A stretch of DNA of 49,214 nucleotides from Aurantiochytrium sp. KH105. Lineage: Eukaryota > Sar > Bigyra > Thraustochytrida > Thraustochytriidae. How positions within the stretch are numbered: position 1 is the first letter of the stretch; each line of letters opens with the position of its first letter. The stretch lies in the NCBI GenBank assembly GCA_003116975.1, contig BGKB01000280.1, forward strand, positions 1-49,214. The letters run 5' to 3'. The notes beneath the pieces were generated by a model. It saw nothing but the letters and a program-made list of their open reading frames with translations. It had not been told where the DNA came from and ran no database searches. The position numbers and the translations under genes are program-made. Shown piece by piece: positions 25,287-35,800 of the stretch.

Positions 25287-27571
25287 CGCAGTCTGGGCTA
25301 TGGCCTGGCCAAGGCATGCACAACTCGGGCGTGGGGCCTGGAACCTCGACGTCGCAAATGCCATTGCCCGCTTCAGTGCTGCAGCAGGTTCGCCAATTCC
25401 TACCGGCAAATTTAGACCCGTCCGTTTCGTCAGCGTACCATGACAGTCTTCTTTTGCAGCTGCAAAAGCAGCAGGAAGAGCTGCAGAAGCAACAGGAGCA
25501 ACTGCAAAAACGTCAAGAGCAGCAGTTGCAACTCCAACTTCAGCAGTACGCAAACCAGTCGAACTTTTACGCAAATTCCCAATCACAACCAGCGCAACAA
25601 AGTCGTCCCGATATGTCTCTGAACGAGCTGCAGCAACGCATACTAAGCCAGTTCGGAGGACTTAATCACTTGCATCTGCCTCAGGCCGCCTCGGGCCCAC
25701 ATCAGTCTCAGCTCGGACAGTTTCAGTCACAACAGCCTCCTTCTAGACAATCTCACGGCCCCATTCCACATTATAATGCGCCACTGCAACAAGGTCACAA
25801 CGCCGGAATGCAGGCGCAGTATGCGCGATCTGGAACCAATACGAACGCAAGCACAGTGCCTTCCTCTTCTTCATCATCTTCTTCTTCCTCTTCCTCTTCG
25901 TCTCCATCGAAAAAACCGAGGCAGTCAACCCCCAACAAGTTAAGCGCAAGTCAATCCTCGCCAGCGAAGAAACCACCACAGCCCATTAAAAAACAAAAGC
26001 AACCCATGAGCGCCCCTCAGGCACCCAAGGGCAATGGGAGCGCACACAAGCCTGGGTTTGCTGTTGATAAAAACGTGAACACCGCAACGCCCAAGAATAC
26101 CACGAGCTTGGTACCAGAAGGCAAATCCAAAGCTCGAAAAGAAGCCCAGACTCAAGCCAAGACGTCGACGCCGTCCAAACCCAAGGCAGCAGTGGCCCCA
26201 ACCAAGATCATTCCCGTCACAAAGGCTGTCGACGAAAAGACGAGCAGGGCGGCTGCGAACCCTGTGGCTCCCCAAGGGGGCAACGTATCATTGGCAGCGG
26301 GTGGCTCGAGCTTTGTCAAGCCCGAAGCTCCAATTCCGTTGCAAGCGCCAAAAGAAGAAGTATTGGCGCCGCCGCCGTGGCGAGACGGTGGAGCCCGCGC
26401 CGACGTCATTTCGCCATTGCCCATGAACCGCGTGGAGCGCTTCGTGGAGCGGCACAGGCGTTGGAAAAATCGATATTGCTGGCCAGACGAGGAGGCGTCC
26501 GAAGTCCTCTCTTATCGCGACGTTCACCTTAACGTGGACGCCGTGACAACAAAACAGCTGTGTGTGTGCCAGTTGTGCAAGTGCAAAGTGGGCGTGACGC
26601 GTTTCGCTAATCATCTTGAAACATGCTCGAGGCGAGCGGCGCGGAAGCGCGGGCGAACTTCCGCCGCGCAGGGAAGTGTCGCTTCTGTAGGGAGCACTTC
26701 CGTTCTGGCCCAGGCTTCGCAAGGAGACTTGAGCAGCATGGGCGGTGGTGAATCCGGCCGTCTGACTCCATCACTGGCACGATCACGCTCCTCGAGTTCT
26801 GCAGCAGCAACAGCCTCGGCGCTTCGAAAGAAACGGAGTCCAAGTACCACGGGAGGAGGTTCCGCTAACAAGAAGGCTCGCGCCGGCACGAGCGCGAGTT
26901 TGGGAGCCGCTGCAAGGGCGCACGCCTCTCTGGCGGAAGCCAATATCAAGAAGAAGTCTCTTTTGCTTGCACGAGATGCCTCAAAGAAGTTGCCGGCGCC
27001 CGTCTTTTTAGATGAGAGCTTTCGATGCCGGGCCTGCAACCTGCGGGGGAATGTGGACGATTCGACGGTCCTTTGCGACGGATGTGATAGGGGTTATCAC
27101 ATTAGGTGCATTCATCGTCTCGGCTTGAATGTGGACAAGCTTGCGCGCGACGATGGCAAAGAAACCGTCGACGAGCTCCGCGACCGGCTAACCTCAATCG
27201 CTGAGCCGTATTTCTGCGTTGAGTGCTTGCCCAAACTTGGCGAGGAACATCGAGGGACGGTGAACTCGCCGACGCTTGGAATGTCGACTTCAGAAAAGGT
27301 CAAGCACGGGAGAATTTACGCCGAGACGGGACCAATCGAGTTCATCTGCGACTCGTGCCAGAAACAGATTTCAAAGTCGCGCTGGCGCTGCCTCGTTTGC
27401 AACAACTTTGATGCTTGCAACGACTGTCATCAGAATTTTGTTCGCCATGCAAACAATCCGAAGGCTTCTTCTGAAGCATCGATGTCCTCATCACTGAACT
27501 CGGAGTCCCCTTCAGGGACCAAGCCGTGCGTGCACCACGGCACGCATCGGGCGCAGCGAATCGCCCTCTGA
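24902..27571 (+). CDS. Gln-rich nuclear protein with Sgf11-like, PHD and ZZ zinc fingers
   Basis: 889 residues. The first ~330 are Gln-rich (CAG tracts near 25030-25290 and 25450-25560), ending in a poly-Ser tract (~320-336). A Lys/Pro/Ser-rich linker follows. At ~556-577 is CQLCKCKVGVTRFANHLETC, the C-x2-C-x13-H-x3-C pattern of the Sgf11/ataxin-7 zinc finger that in SAGA joins the histone H2B deubiquitinase module to nucleosomes. It is followed by basic RRAARKRGR. At ~707-777 is a PHD finger (CRAC, CDGCDRGYHIRC, CVEC) with about 35 residues between the HxxC pair and the last CxxC, longer than usual. At ~814-848 a ZZ-type finger (CDSC, CLVC, CNDC) ends with His residues near 880. The expected role is chromatin/histone reading in a coactivator complex. 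The fusion itself is unusual. The start could lie at a downstream Met because the N-terminus is low complexity. Confidence 0.82.
25020..25290 (+). repeat. CAG-rich trinucleotide repeats (poly-Gln coding)
   Basis: Several runs of CAG interrupted by CGG/GCG code Gln-rich sequence. The purest runs are at about 25131-25151 and 25255-25284. They are probably length-polymorphic. Confidence 0.85.
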
Positions 27572-27948
27572 CCACCACATCGTTCGTTCTTGTGCGCATT
27601 TGCGATCGTCATGCAAGACTCTTCGTGCCTCGTGACCTTCCACTTCTCACAAGACGTGATAACAAAAAGACCAAACAAACCAACAAACAATCAAACAAAC
27701 AAGTTTTGCCAACATTTATGTGCGCGTGTCAACGAGCTTTTATGGGAGGAAACTCACCACACATTACAACATAGTGCAGTACAGCACAGTGAAGTAAAAC
27801 ACGTAGGATCTCGTACGACAACGGAAGCCGTGCGAGAAAGTCATTGCGCGCCTACGCCTGACTAGCTGTGTCGCGTCGCGTCGTTTTTTTTGTTTTCGTG
27901 CTACAGTCTTCCTCGTGTTTGCTTATATTCGCTCGAACCAAGGCGCAC
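27572..27948. other. Convergent 3' intergenic region
   Basis: The region between the ends of the zinc-finger gene and the lipase gene. It has an AAC/AAAC-rich run at about 27660-27700 and an imperfect CAGTACAGCACAGTGAAGT repeat near 27775-27797. No gene seen. Confidence 0.5.
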
Positions 27949-29526
27949 TCAGAAACTTGGCTCTCGAGCCACATACGAAGGATTCGCCGAAGACACCACG
28001 ATAGATGCAGGCTCTCGCCTGCCTACACGCGCGGATTGCAGACCTGCCGAAGGCGAAGCGGACGCCGACGTTGGTAATGAAGTTGCAGGATCCGCCGCAA
28101 AGGTCGCGGAGCTGCTCCGTCGAATCCAAAGAACCAGTGCGAGCACGGCGAGGGCCAAGGCAGAACCCACGCTTCCCCCCGCAATGGCCGCTACTTCACT
28201 TGCGCTGCGCCCCTCGTCGGCAGCGGCGTCCTTGAAAGGTGTCGGGGCCATTGTTGAATCAAGGTCGGTGCCTCCATCAGCGCCAACAGCACGCAGGATG
28301 CGTTGCGCCTGATTCGCAAAGTTTGCGCGTGCACGGTCGTCATCAGCATCATTGTAAGTCCACCCAATAATCTGTAAATGGTCCAGCAAGGTGTACTGAT
28401 AGTACCATTGACCGGGGACCCATTCCCAGTCGTCGTTGTCGCTGTTTGGGTCAAAAGGAATGCAAGTTGTGCCCGGGTATGCAAGTTGCGGGCACTTGCT
28501 GCTTTCCACAGGAACAAGGCCATCGTTTTCGCGCAAAGCCTGAGGCTGCTCGACGTCTCCAATGATGTTGGCAAAGGGACTGAGACCAGCCCACATAAGG
28601 GGCGACGCCTCCTGGGCGTACCCGCAGACCGTCTCTTCGTCGTTGCACCGGTAGACTGGCTGAGTAAGTGACGTAGAGAATGCAAAGTAATGTGTGTCCG
28701 GGTACGCGTGCTGTCCAGCCTCCTGCTGCACCAACGCACCGTCGGGGGACAAGTCAAAGGGCGCAAGATCGAGATTGTCGACACTCCAAATCGGCGACTC
28801 GCGCATACGCGTGAAAAAGTCTCCAATCGTTTCGTTAGACAGCTTGGTGATGTTCCACTGGCTCAAGTCGAACCCATAGATCTCGTCAATAAAGGTGTCT
28901 TCGGATATGCCTGCAAAACCGAGAATAAAGACTTCAATGACGCGCACGATGTCCTCGCCCAGCAAGGGCTCTAGCGTGCTACCATCGTGCGTCCCGGAAA
29001 AGGACGTCATGGTTTTGATCATGGTGCCGAGACCTGCAAAGAGCGGAGAGAGCTCTTCTGGGGGCGTGGCGTCGATCTCCTCTTGGATGCCCTCCTGCAG
29101 CAAGATCTCGAGTTTGCGGATCGTAGACCCACCCATACTGTGGCCGAGGATGTGAATAGGGTTTTCCGTCGACCACTCGGGATAGAATCCCTTGCCCGTA
29201 AAGTTCCGTCCATATCGATTGTGGCCGTGTCGCTCGCTGTGCACTTTGCCGTAGTCCACGACGGTGCCCATGATTTGCGCGTACGCCTCGCACGCGCGGT
29301 CGTGGTTGCTGCTGACGGGGCCGACCTCGGCTTGGTACGCCTCGAAGCCGCGCTCTGTGAACTCGTTGATGTACACCCAGTAAGGGAAGCCAAAGAACTC
29401 GTCGGGGGCAAAGCCGCCGAGGCCATGAATGAAGACGGCCACCTCCTTGGCCGCACTGTTTCCGGGCACGCTCGCTATCGCCGCGATCGTCATCGCCATT
29501 GCAACGAGCGAACTTCGCCTCCTCAT
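27949..29526 (-). CDS. Secreted/membrane-anchored lipase of bacterial family I.5 type
   Basis: 525 residues. A signal peptide (~1-25) leads straight into VAVFIHGLGGFAPDEFFG, the oxyanion-loop start of the alpha/beta hydrolase fold. The block SSNHDRACEAYAQ...DYGKVHSERHGHNRYGR matches the Geobacillus/Staphylococcus lipase family, including zinc ligands Asp76, His96 and His102 with the family spacing (20 and 6). The nucleophile is Ser130 in GHSMG, the acid Asp335 (RENDGLV) and the base His383 (LLDHLQIIG). The fourth zinc ligand site reads GFDLSQW, with Ser where thermostable lipases have Asp. The protein should hydrolyse acylglycerols outside the cell or in the secretory pathway. Unlike the bacterial enzymes it has a C-terminal membrane helix (~450-470, GSALALAVLALVLWIRR) and a cytosolic tail. 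The bacterial-type catalytic domain suggests ancient horizontal transfer; the anchor is a eukaryotic addition. Confidence 0.92.
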   Translation of the reverse strand: MRRRSSLVAMAMTIAAIASVPGNSAAKEVAVFIHGLGGFAPDEFFGFPYWVYINEFTERGFEAYQAEVGPVSSNHDRACEAYAQIMGTVVDYGKVHSERHGHNRYGRNFTGKGFYPEWSTENPIHILGHSMGGSTIRKLEILLQEGIQEEIDATPPEELSPLFAGLGTMIKTMTSFSGTHDGSTLEPLLGEDIVRVIEVFILGFAGISEDTFIDEIYGFDLSQWNITKLSNETIGDFFTRMRESPIWSVDNLDLAPFDLSPDGALVQQEAGQHAYPDTHYFAFSTSLTQPVYRCNDEETVCGYAQEASPLMWAGLSPFANIIGDVEQPQALRENDGLVPVESSKCPQLAYPGTTCIPFDPNSDNDDWEWVPGQWYYQYTLLDHLQIIGWTYNDADDDRARANFANQAQRILRAVGADGGTDLDSTMAPTPFKDAAADEGRSASEVAAIAGGSVGSALALAVLALVLWIRRSSSATFAADPATSLPTSASASPSAGLQSARVGRREPASIVVSSANPSYVAREPSF

Positions 29527-29739
29527 CGTCTTTCTCTCTCTTTTGCAGTGCCTCTAAGCTCACCGCGAGAGATCGAGCGATCAAGCAAGCAAGCAAGCAA
29601 GCTAGCGAGGGGGCAAGCGAGGGTTGTGTGCTTTGCTCTTGCTTTGCTCTGGCGCGGCCCAAGACTTTCGTCAATCGCAGGACTGCTTTCACCTTTTCCC
29701 CGCGCGCTGTGACCTGCTACCTCGTCTATACCCCGCTCG
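29527..29739. promoter_or_regulatory. 5' flank of lipase gene with AAGC repeat
   Basis: Short upstream region of the minus-strand lipase gene with (CAAG)5-like repeats at 29582-29604. It ends where the 1098-bp tandem unit begins. Confidence 0.5.
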
Positions 29740-30275
29740 ATCTCTACCTTGCTCAGTAGCCACTCACACGAGCTCCTTTCGGTTCCAGATCGCAAACTGT
29801 GTTCTCCGACTTTTGACTGTCTGTCCTGCCCCTCGCTCTCGCTGGCGGCTCGAAGATCCCGTTTTGGCATCTCCGAAACCTCTTTCACGCCGGCACCGCG
29901 TCCCTATTTTCCCTTTCTCCCGCTCGCCGCCAGATTGCGGCCTGACCCGGCCTAGCGTATCCTCCCTCCGCCGCGCGACTTCGATCTCGATCTCGTCTCG
30001 CCCCGCGATCCGCCCCGGCCCACAGTCACCCTGCCCCTCCCCGCAGATGCACGCCCCGCAGCCACCGGTACTTCACTTCGCGCCCTATCTTGGGACTGCA
30101 GTCGCGGCCTGGGACGCGACGCCGTCGACGACATCGCGCGCAGCGCAGGCCCAGACTCGTGCGCTGATATTGCTGTTGCCATGGTTGCTGTTCTTGTCGT
30201 CGGTGCTGTCGGACGCGCGCCCGGGTTGGGCGAAGAGGCCCCCGAGCCGGGAGTAGGCAGGGACGGACGGCGAGG

Positions 30276-30716
30276 ATGGCGCTGCGCAGCGACATCAAGA
30301 ACGGCGCGAGGCGGGGCCGCGGCATCCTGCGCCCGCCGCCGCGCATGGGCGGACGTGGCGGCGAGCGTCATATGGCGAAGCGGTATCTTGCGCGCGAAAA
30401 AAGACACCAGCCGCCCGCAGCTGGGCGTATGTCCTCCCTCCCTCGCGCGAGCCAGGGCAGGACCCTTGCCCGAGATGTTCGCGACCGCGGCCACGATCAC
30501 GATCACGACAGCACCCTTGCCCGAGATGTTCGCGACCGCGGCCACGATCACGATCGCGACAGCAGCCGCAAGCGACGCGACGCGACGCTGGAGAGGACAA
30601 CATCTCGCGCGAGAGGATGCGCCGGACGACAGGCAGCTGGGCGACCAGTGAGGAGACTGATGGGCAGAGCATGGTGGAGGCGGCCAAGGCAATCTGACTA
30701 CACGCTTGAGCACTGA
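30276..30716 (+). other. Open frame in the tandem unit, doubtful gene
   Basis: A 146-codon frame starting MALRSDIKNGARRGRG encodes an Arg/His/Asp-rich product with two in-frame copies of a 17-residue unit (TLARDVRDRGHDHDHDS and a near-identical one). It recurs identically at 31374-31814. Overlapping frames on both strands are also open, and the composition alone could explain this. I keep it only as a possible small basic protein or a transcribed leader. Confidence 0.2.
30463..30564 (+). repeat. 51-bp minisatellite, two copies
   Basis: Each 51-bp unit starts CCCTTGCCCGAGATGTTC and includes a CACGATCACGATC run. The copies differ at one position (CACGAC versus CGCGAC). The pair is repeated at 31561-31662 in the second 1098-bp unit. 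Confidence 0.85.
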
Positions 30717-31937
30717 GGCAGAAGCAGCAGCAGTAGCAAAAGAAGAAGAATGCGAGCGCGAATCCGAGCTGCGCGTCCATCGAGCACGGCTACAGTCTGA
30801 GTAACGGCGGCCGCGAGGAAGTACGAGCGCGCTCAAAATCTCTACCTTGCTCAGTAGCCACTCACACGAGCTCCTTTCGGTTCCAGATCGCAAACTGTGT
30901 TCTCCGACTTTTGACTGTCTGTCCTGCCCCTCGCTCTCGCTGGCGGCTCGAAGATCCCGTTTTGGCATCTCCGAAACCTCTTTCACGCCGGCACCGCGTC
31001 CCTATTTTCCCTTTCTCCCGCTCGCCGCCAGATTGCGGCCTGACCCGGCCTAGCGTATCCTCCCTCCGCCGCGCGACTTCGATCTCGATCTCGTCTCGCC
31101 CCGCGATCCGCCCCGGCCCACAGTCACCCTGCCCCTCCCCGCAGATGCACGCCCCGCAGCCACCGGTACTTCACTTCGCGCCCTATCTTGGGACTGCAGT
31201 CGCGGCCTGGGACGCGACGCCGTCGACGACATCGCGCGCAGCGCAGGCCCAGACTCGTGCGCTGATATTGCTGTTGCCATGGTTGCTGTTCTTGTCGTCG
31301 GTGCTGTCGGACGCGCGCCCGGGTTGGGCGAAGAGGCCCCCGAGCCGGGAGTAGGCAGGGACGGACGGCGAGGATGGCGCTGCGCAGCGACATCAAGAAC
31401 GGCGCGAGGCGGGGCCGCGGCATCCTGCGCCCGCCGCCGCGCATGGGCGGACGTGGCGGCGAGCGTCATATGGCGAAGCGGTATCTTGCGCGCGAAAAAA
31501 GACACCAGCCGCCCGCAGCTGGGCGTATGTCCTCCCTCCCTCGCGCGAGCCAGGGCAGGACCCTTGCCCGAGATGTTCGCGACCGCGGCCACGATCACGA
31601 TCACGACAGCACCCTTGCCCGAGATGTTCGCGACCGCGGCCACGATCACGATCGCGACAGCAGCCGCAAGCGACGCGACGCGACGCTGGAGAGGACAACA
31701 TCTCGCGCGAGAGGATGCGCCGGACGACAGGCAGCTGGGCGACCAGTGAGGAGACTGATGGGCAGAGCATGGTGGAGGCGGCCAAGGCAATCTGACTACA
31801 CGCTTGAGCACTGAGGCAGAAGCAGCAGCAGTAGCAAAAGAAGAAGAATGCGAGCGCGAATCCGAGCTGCGCGTCCATCGAGCACGGCTACAGTCTGAGT
31901 AACGGCGGCCGCGAGGAAGTACGAGCGCGCTCAAAAA

Positions 31938-32884
31938 GAGACAAACTCGCGCAACGCACTCGTGTAAGAGCCTCGACGCCGCCACGAGGGACGGGGCGAT
32001 CAAACTCGTATCCGAAAACGCCACGGGGGCGAGCCATCCGGGTCTGCAAACAAGGAGTGCAGACAAGTAGGGAGCAGCGCGTGTCGAGCGGGCGAAGCCC
32101 TTTGGCAACCGATGGAGAGGAGATCAACGGCGATGAGGGCGTTTTGCTTCTTGGCTCTCGTGACGACGAGTAGTTTATTGGCAGGCCGAGCGAACGCAGA
32201 CTTCCTCGCAGACTACCTAGACGATAAGACGTTTGGTATTGAGCCGGGTCCATGCCCAGGACCCACCAAGAATGATGATGTCTGCACGGGCGACTGGGAA
32301 AATTTGCCGCCTCTTGCCAAGGAAATGGAGATTTGTCTGGGCGATGGCATCTGCGGCAAGCTGGGCGACCTGATCGAGTCTGGCGTTTTTACGGTGTGGC
32401 AGCTGCAGTGNGAGACAAACTCGCGCAACGCACTCGTGTAAGAGCCTCGACGCCGCCACGAGGGACGGGGCGATCAAACTCGTATCCGAAAACGCCACGG
32501 GGGCGAGCCATCCGGGTCTGCAAACAAGGAGTGCAGACAAGTAGGGAGCAGCGCGTGTCGAGCGGGCGAAGCCCTTTGGCAACCGATGGAGAGGAGATCA
32601 ACGGCGATGAGGGCGTTTTGCTTCTTGGCTCTCGTGACGACGAGTAGTTTATTGGCAGGCCGAGCGAACGCAGACTTCCTCGCAGACTACCTAGACGATA
32701 AGACGTTTGGTATTGAGCCGGGTCCATGCCCAGGACCCACCAAGAATGATGATGTCTGCACGGGCGACTGGGAAAATTTGCCGCCTCTTGCCAAGGAAAT
32801 GGAGATTTGTCTGGGCGATGGCATCTGCGGCAAGCTGGGCGACCTGATCGAGTCTGGCGTTTTTACGGTGTGGCAGCTGCAGTG
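31938..32884 (+). repeat. 473-bp duplication flanking a single N
   Basis: 31938-32410 equals 32412-32884 at offset 474, with the only undetermined base of the window (32411) between them. The first copy ends abruptly inside the coding sequence of the following gene. This is the signature of two overlapping contig ends placed side by side by scaffolding. Confidence 0.9.
32112..32410 (+). pseudogene. Truncated duplicate of the start of the PqiA-like gene (probable assembly artefact)
   Basis: This encodes the same first ~100 residues as the gene at 32586 (MERRSTAMRAFCFL... to WQLQ), including the signal peptide, then hits the N at 32411. It is identical to the true 5' end, so it is most likely a scaffolding duplicate rather than a biological pseudogene. 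Confidence 0.85.
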
Positions 32885-35800
32885 TAAAAACCTAGAAATC
32901 GCCGACATCACCATGAGCCATCTCGTCCAGGATAGCGATCGACTTCTGAGCGGATCGGTCAGCGTTGAGGACATCCGCATGACGTGCACGGGGTGGATTC
33001 GCATCGAAGATTTGAAGATCACGCTGGAAGGCATTGGCGTCATTGTCACGTTTGAAGGGGAGTTCACGCTCGACCAGTCGACCCTTGCGGAAGGCATATC
33101 GCTGGACTTGGGCCTCGAGTTCCGCACAGATCCAAGCGAGTCCCTCAATGAAGAGCTTCCGGAGGAGCTAACGATTCCGTACGACCAGTGTCTGCTTGAG
33201 CCAAATCTCGGCCTCGAACTGGTTAGTGGGAGCGATGGTATCGAAGATCTCATCGTGTGTCTCAATACGTGGTGCCCGGTCAACTTTGGCCTCATTTTGG
33301 GCCCGGGCTTTACAGATATCATTCTAGCTCTTATCATCGACGTTGCCGAGGCCGTGGTGAGTGGCATCGTCTGTCAGCTAGCCGAGGAAGCAGCCGTTCT
33401 TGGCGAAACGGGCGAGCCAGGTCCGCTCGGAGACGCTCTCTTGCAAATCAAGAATCAAGTTGATGAGTGGGGCCTGTCTGAAGGTCAGGATGTTAATCTC
33501 GCTGACCTTGACGCAAGCATTCTCGCCACATCCCCATACACGCAGGTGACCCAGACAGAGCTGGACAATGCCATTGACTTCAACGCAAGCGCCGCCGTGG
33601 AGGCCGTGGCGGTCGCGCTGAATGGCTGGCTGGGAGCCCCGAGCGATCAGCCACAATATGCGCCTCGTCCCGTGGTGAATGAGCTCATAGATCTCGTCAC
33701 GGACCCCGCTGGATCTCTCGCCATTGATCTTGTTGACCTTGATGCCGCATTGGAAATTTCGATCCCGCTCAATGTCACCAATGCCACTGTGCGCCTCGAG
33801 TACGTGCAAGTCGTTGGTCTCAGCACGATTTCGACGTTTGAGATTCTTGATCTGGGCGTCGAGGAACCCGTCGACGAACGCCTACGAAGAACCTTTAACA
33901 ACACGCTCGGTATCGACGAGGTCTCTCTCCAGGTTCGCGCGTATTTGCAGCTGGAGCGCGGCGATTGGGTCACGGAGTCCTGCCAATATCCGCCTCCAAG
34001 GAATTTGTGCACGAGTGACGCGAGCGCTTTTACTTTTACCTTTGAGGTGACAGTGACGGACCTGTTCTTTGAAACGAGCGTATTGGCGGTGGTGGATCCG
34101 GATCAGCTTTCAGACCTGGAAGTAGGACAGCTCATTGACGTCGACTTTGCTGATGAACCTTTTGGCGCCTTTTCTAATGCGCTACGATGCGTCTCGCCTG
34201 CTGCCTATGCACTCAACGTGACCAATCTCCGCGCAAGTTTAGGTGCGATTCAGAATCCCAAGCTGATTGACTTTGACGGCGATGGGTTGTCGCAATTGGT
34301 GACTGACGCTATTGAGCTCGGGACGGACCTGGTCAAGGGAGCACTCAAGACCAAGTTTCCTGGAATCGCCAACGGGCCAATTCGGGAGCTTGTCAACGAG
34401 GTCCTGCTGGAAGACGTCACGCTGTTTGGACGTGAAGCTGGCACGGTGTGCAACCCGTGGCGCGGGCCGTCGGGCGAGGGCACGTATTACGTCGATTTTG
34501 GGGGCGCCGCGTTTTCTCCCGTGTACGCCTTGGTGAACGAGGGCATCGGAGGCGATCCGATTCGTGACACAGATGTTGACCTGAATGAGCTCCTTCGCAC
34601 AGTGCTCGAGTACAACGAGGACACGTACCCTGATTTTCCGTTAACGAGCGAGGGCCTTGATGAGGGCTCGTGGCGACTCACAGACGAGTACGATAGCATT
34701 GGACGTTTTAGCGCTTATGCCACAGATGACTACCTGTCCTTTACGGATCTGACCATTGGCAATCTGACTTCATTGTACAAACTTTTGCTCGAAGAGTCTC
34801 AAGTCGAGGGTCTAAACATCGGCTTTGGTTTTGGCGGTGCCATGGAAGGAGGTCCCGTCCAACCGCTTTCGGTGGCAATCCAATTGCGCGCTGACGTGAC
34901 CACGCGTGACATTCTCGAACAAGCCGAGCTCAAGCTCGTCTTCAACCAAATGGACTTTGAAATGGAGCTCACACGCTTTGGGATCAGTACAGACTATCTT
35001 TACGGCTTGACGGTCACCGAGCTACAGAACATTCCATGCATTCTCGCGGTGCTGCGCGAGTTTGAATTTCGCGAGGCAGCCCGCATGGCCTCGGCCGCCT
35101 CCATAAGCTTTGAGGTGTCAACGCTGCCCTCTGGCTCAGTTGGCTCGAACAAGGTCTCTGAGGCGCTGCAACTTCTCGAGACGGAGCAGCCGCAGGAGCG
35201 GGCGCGCGCGCTCGTCAATACTCTGCTCGACGTTGGGTTCAATGCTGTACTCGAGTCGATAGAGTTTGTTCCGCAACTTCAGGAGGTCACCTCGACCCTG
35301 TGCGCTGCGAGCGATCCTCTAAGCGACCTGCTGGACAACATTCCGCTCTCTGACTTTCTGCCCAATGTGACGGCAATTGTTGAGCGATGCACGGGCCCAA
35401 TTCTTCCTTTGCCGTCTCTGCAAGAGTCTGAGAACTTGGTCTTTCCGGACGAGATACCGGAAGAGGCAATCAATCTGCAAGAGTCGGCCACAATTGAGCT
35501 TGTGCGACAGGGCCTGGGCGTTTTACAGGGAGATACTTTGGCTAAAGTTCTGACGTCTCTGGCCAACTCGAGCGGAAGCGCGCTGGCAGACCTCTTTGAG
35601 CTCGAAAACCCCGACGACCCGGAGGACGGCAACGCCACGCTTGCGCTTCCGCTGGACTTTTTGGGACTTGAGCTGGACTTTATGGACGACTTTAGCCCTG
35701 GGTTCCGAGCGAGTGTGAACAGTTTGCGCATCGTTGGATTCAGCCGGATGCTTCAGTCCTTCAGCTTGCTCGAGCCTGTCAGCTCACTAATCACACGGAA

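Larger units (their letters stand above)
29740..31936. repeat. Perfect tandem duplication, 1098-bp unit x2
   Basis: 29740-30838 and 30838-31936 match at an offset of 1098 bp with no difference I could find; the shared base at the junction is a 1-bp overlap. Left of the first copy and right of the second the sequences diverge at once. The unit contains an internal 51-bp minisatellite. It lies in the upstream region shared by the lipase (minus) and the PqiA-like gene (plus). Identity implies a very recent duplication or an assembly effect. Confidence 0.9.

Noticed and set aside
29952..32108. Long minus-strand open frames across the 1098-bp tandem units
   Set aside because: Low-complexity Arg/Ser/Ala content, overlapping frames on both strands equally open, and extension across the duplication junction; no protein features.
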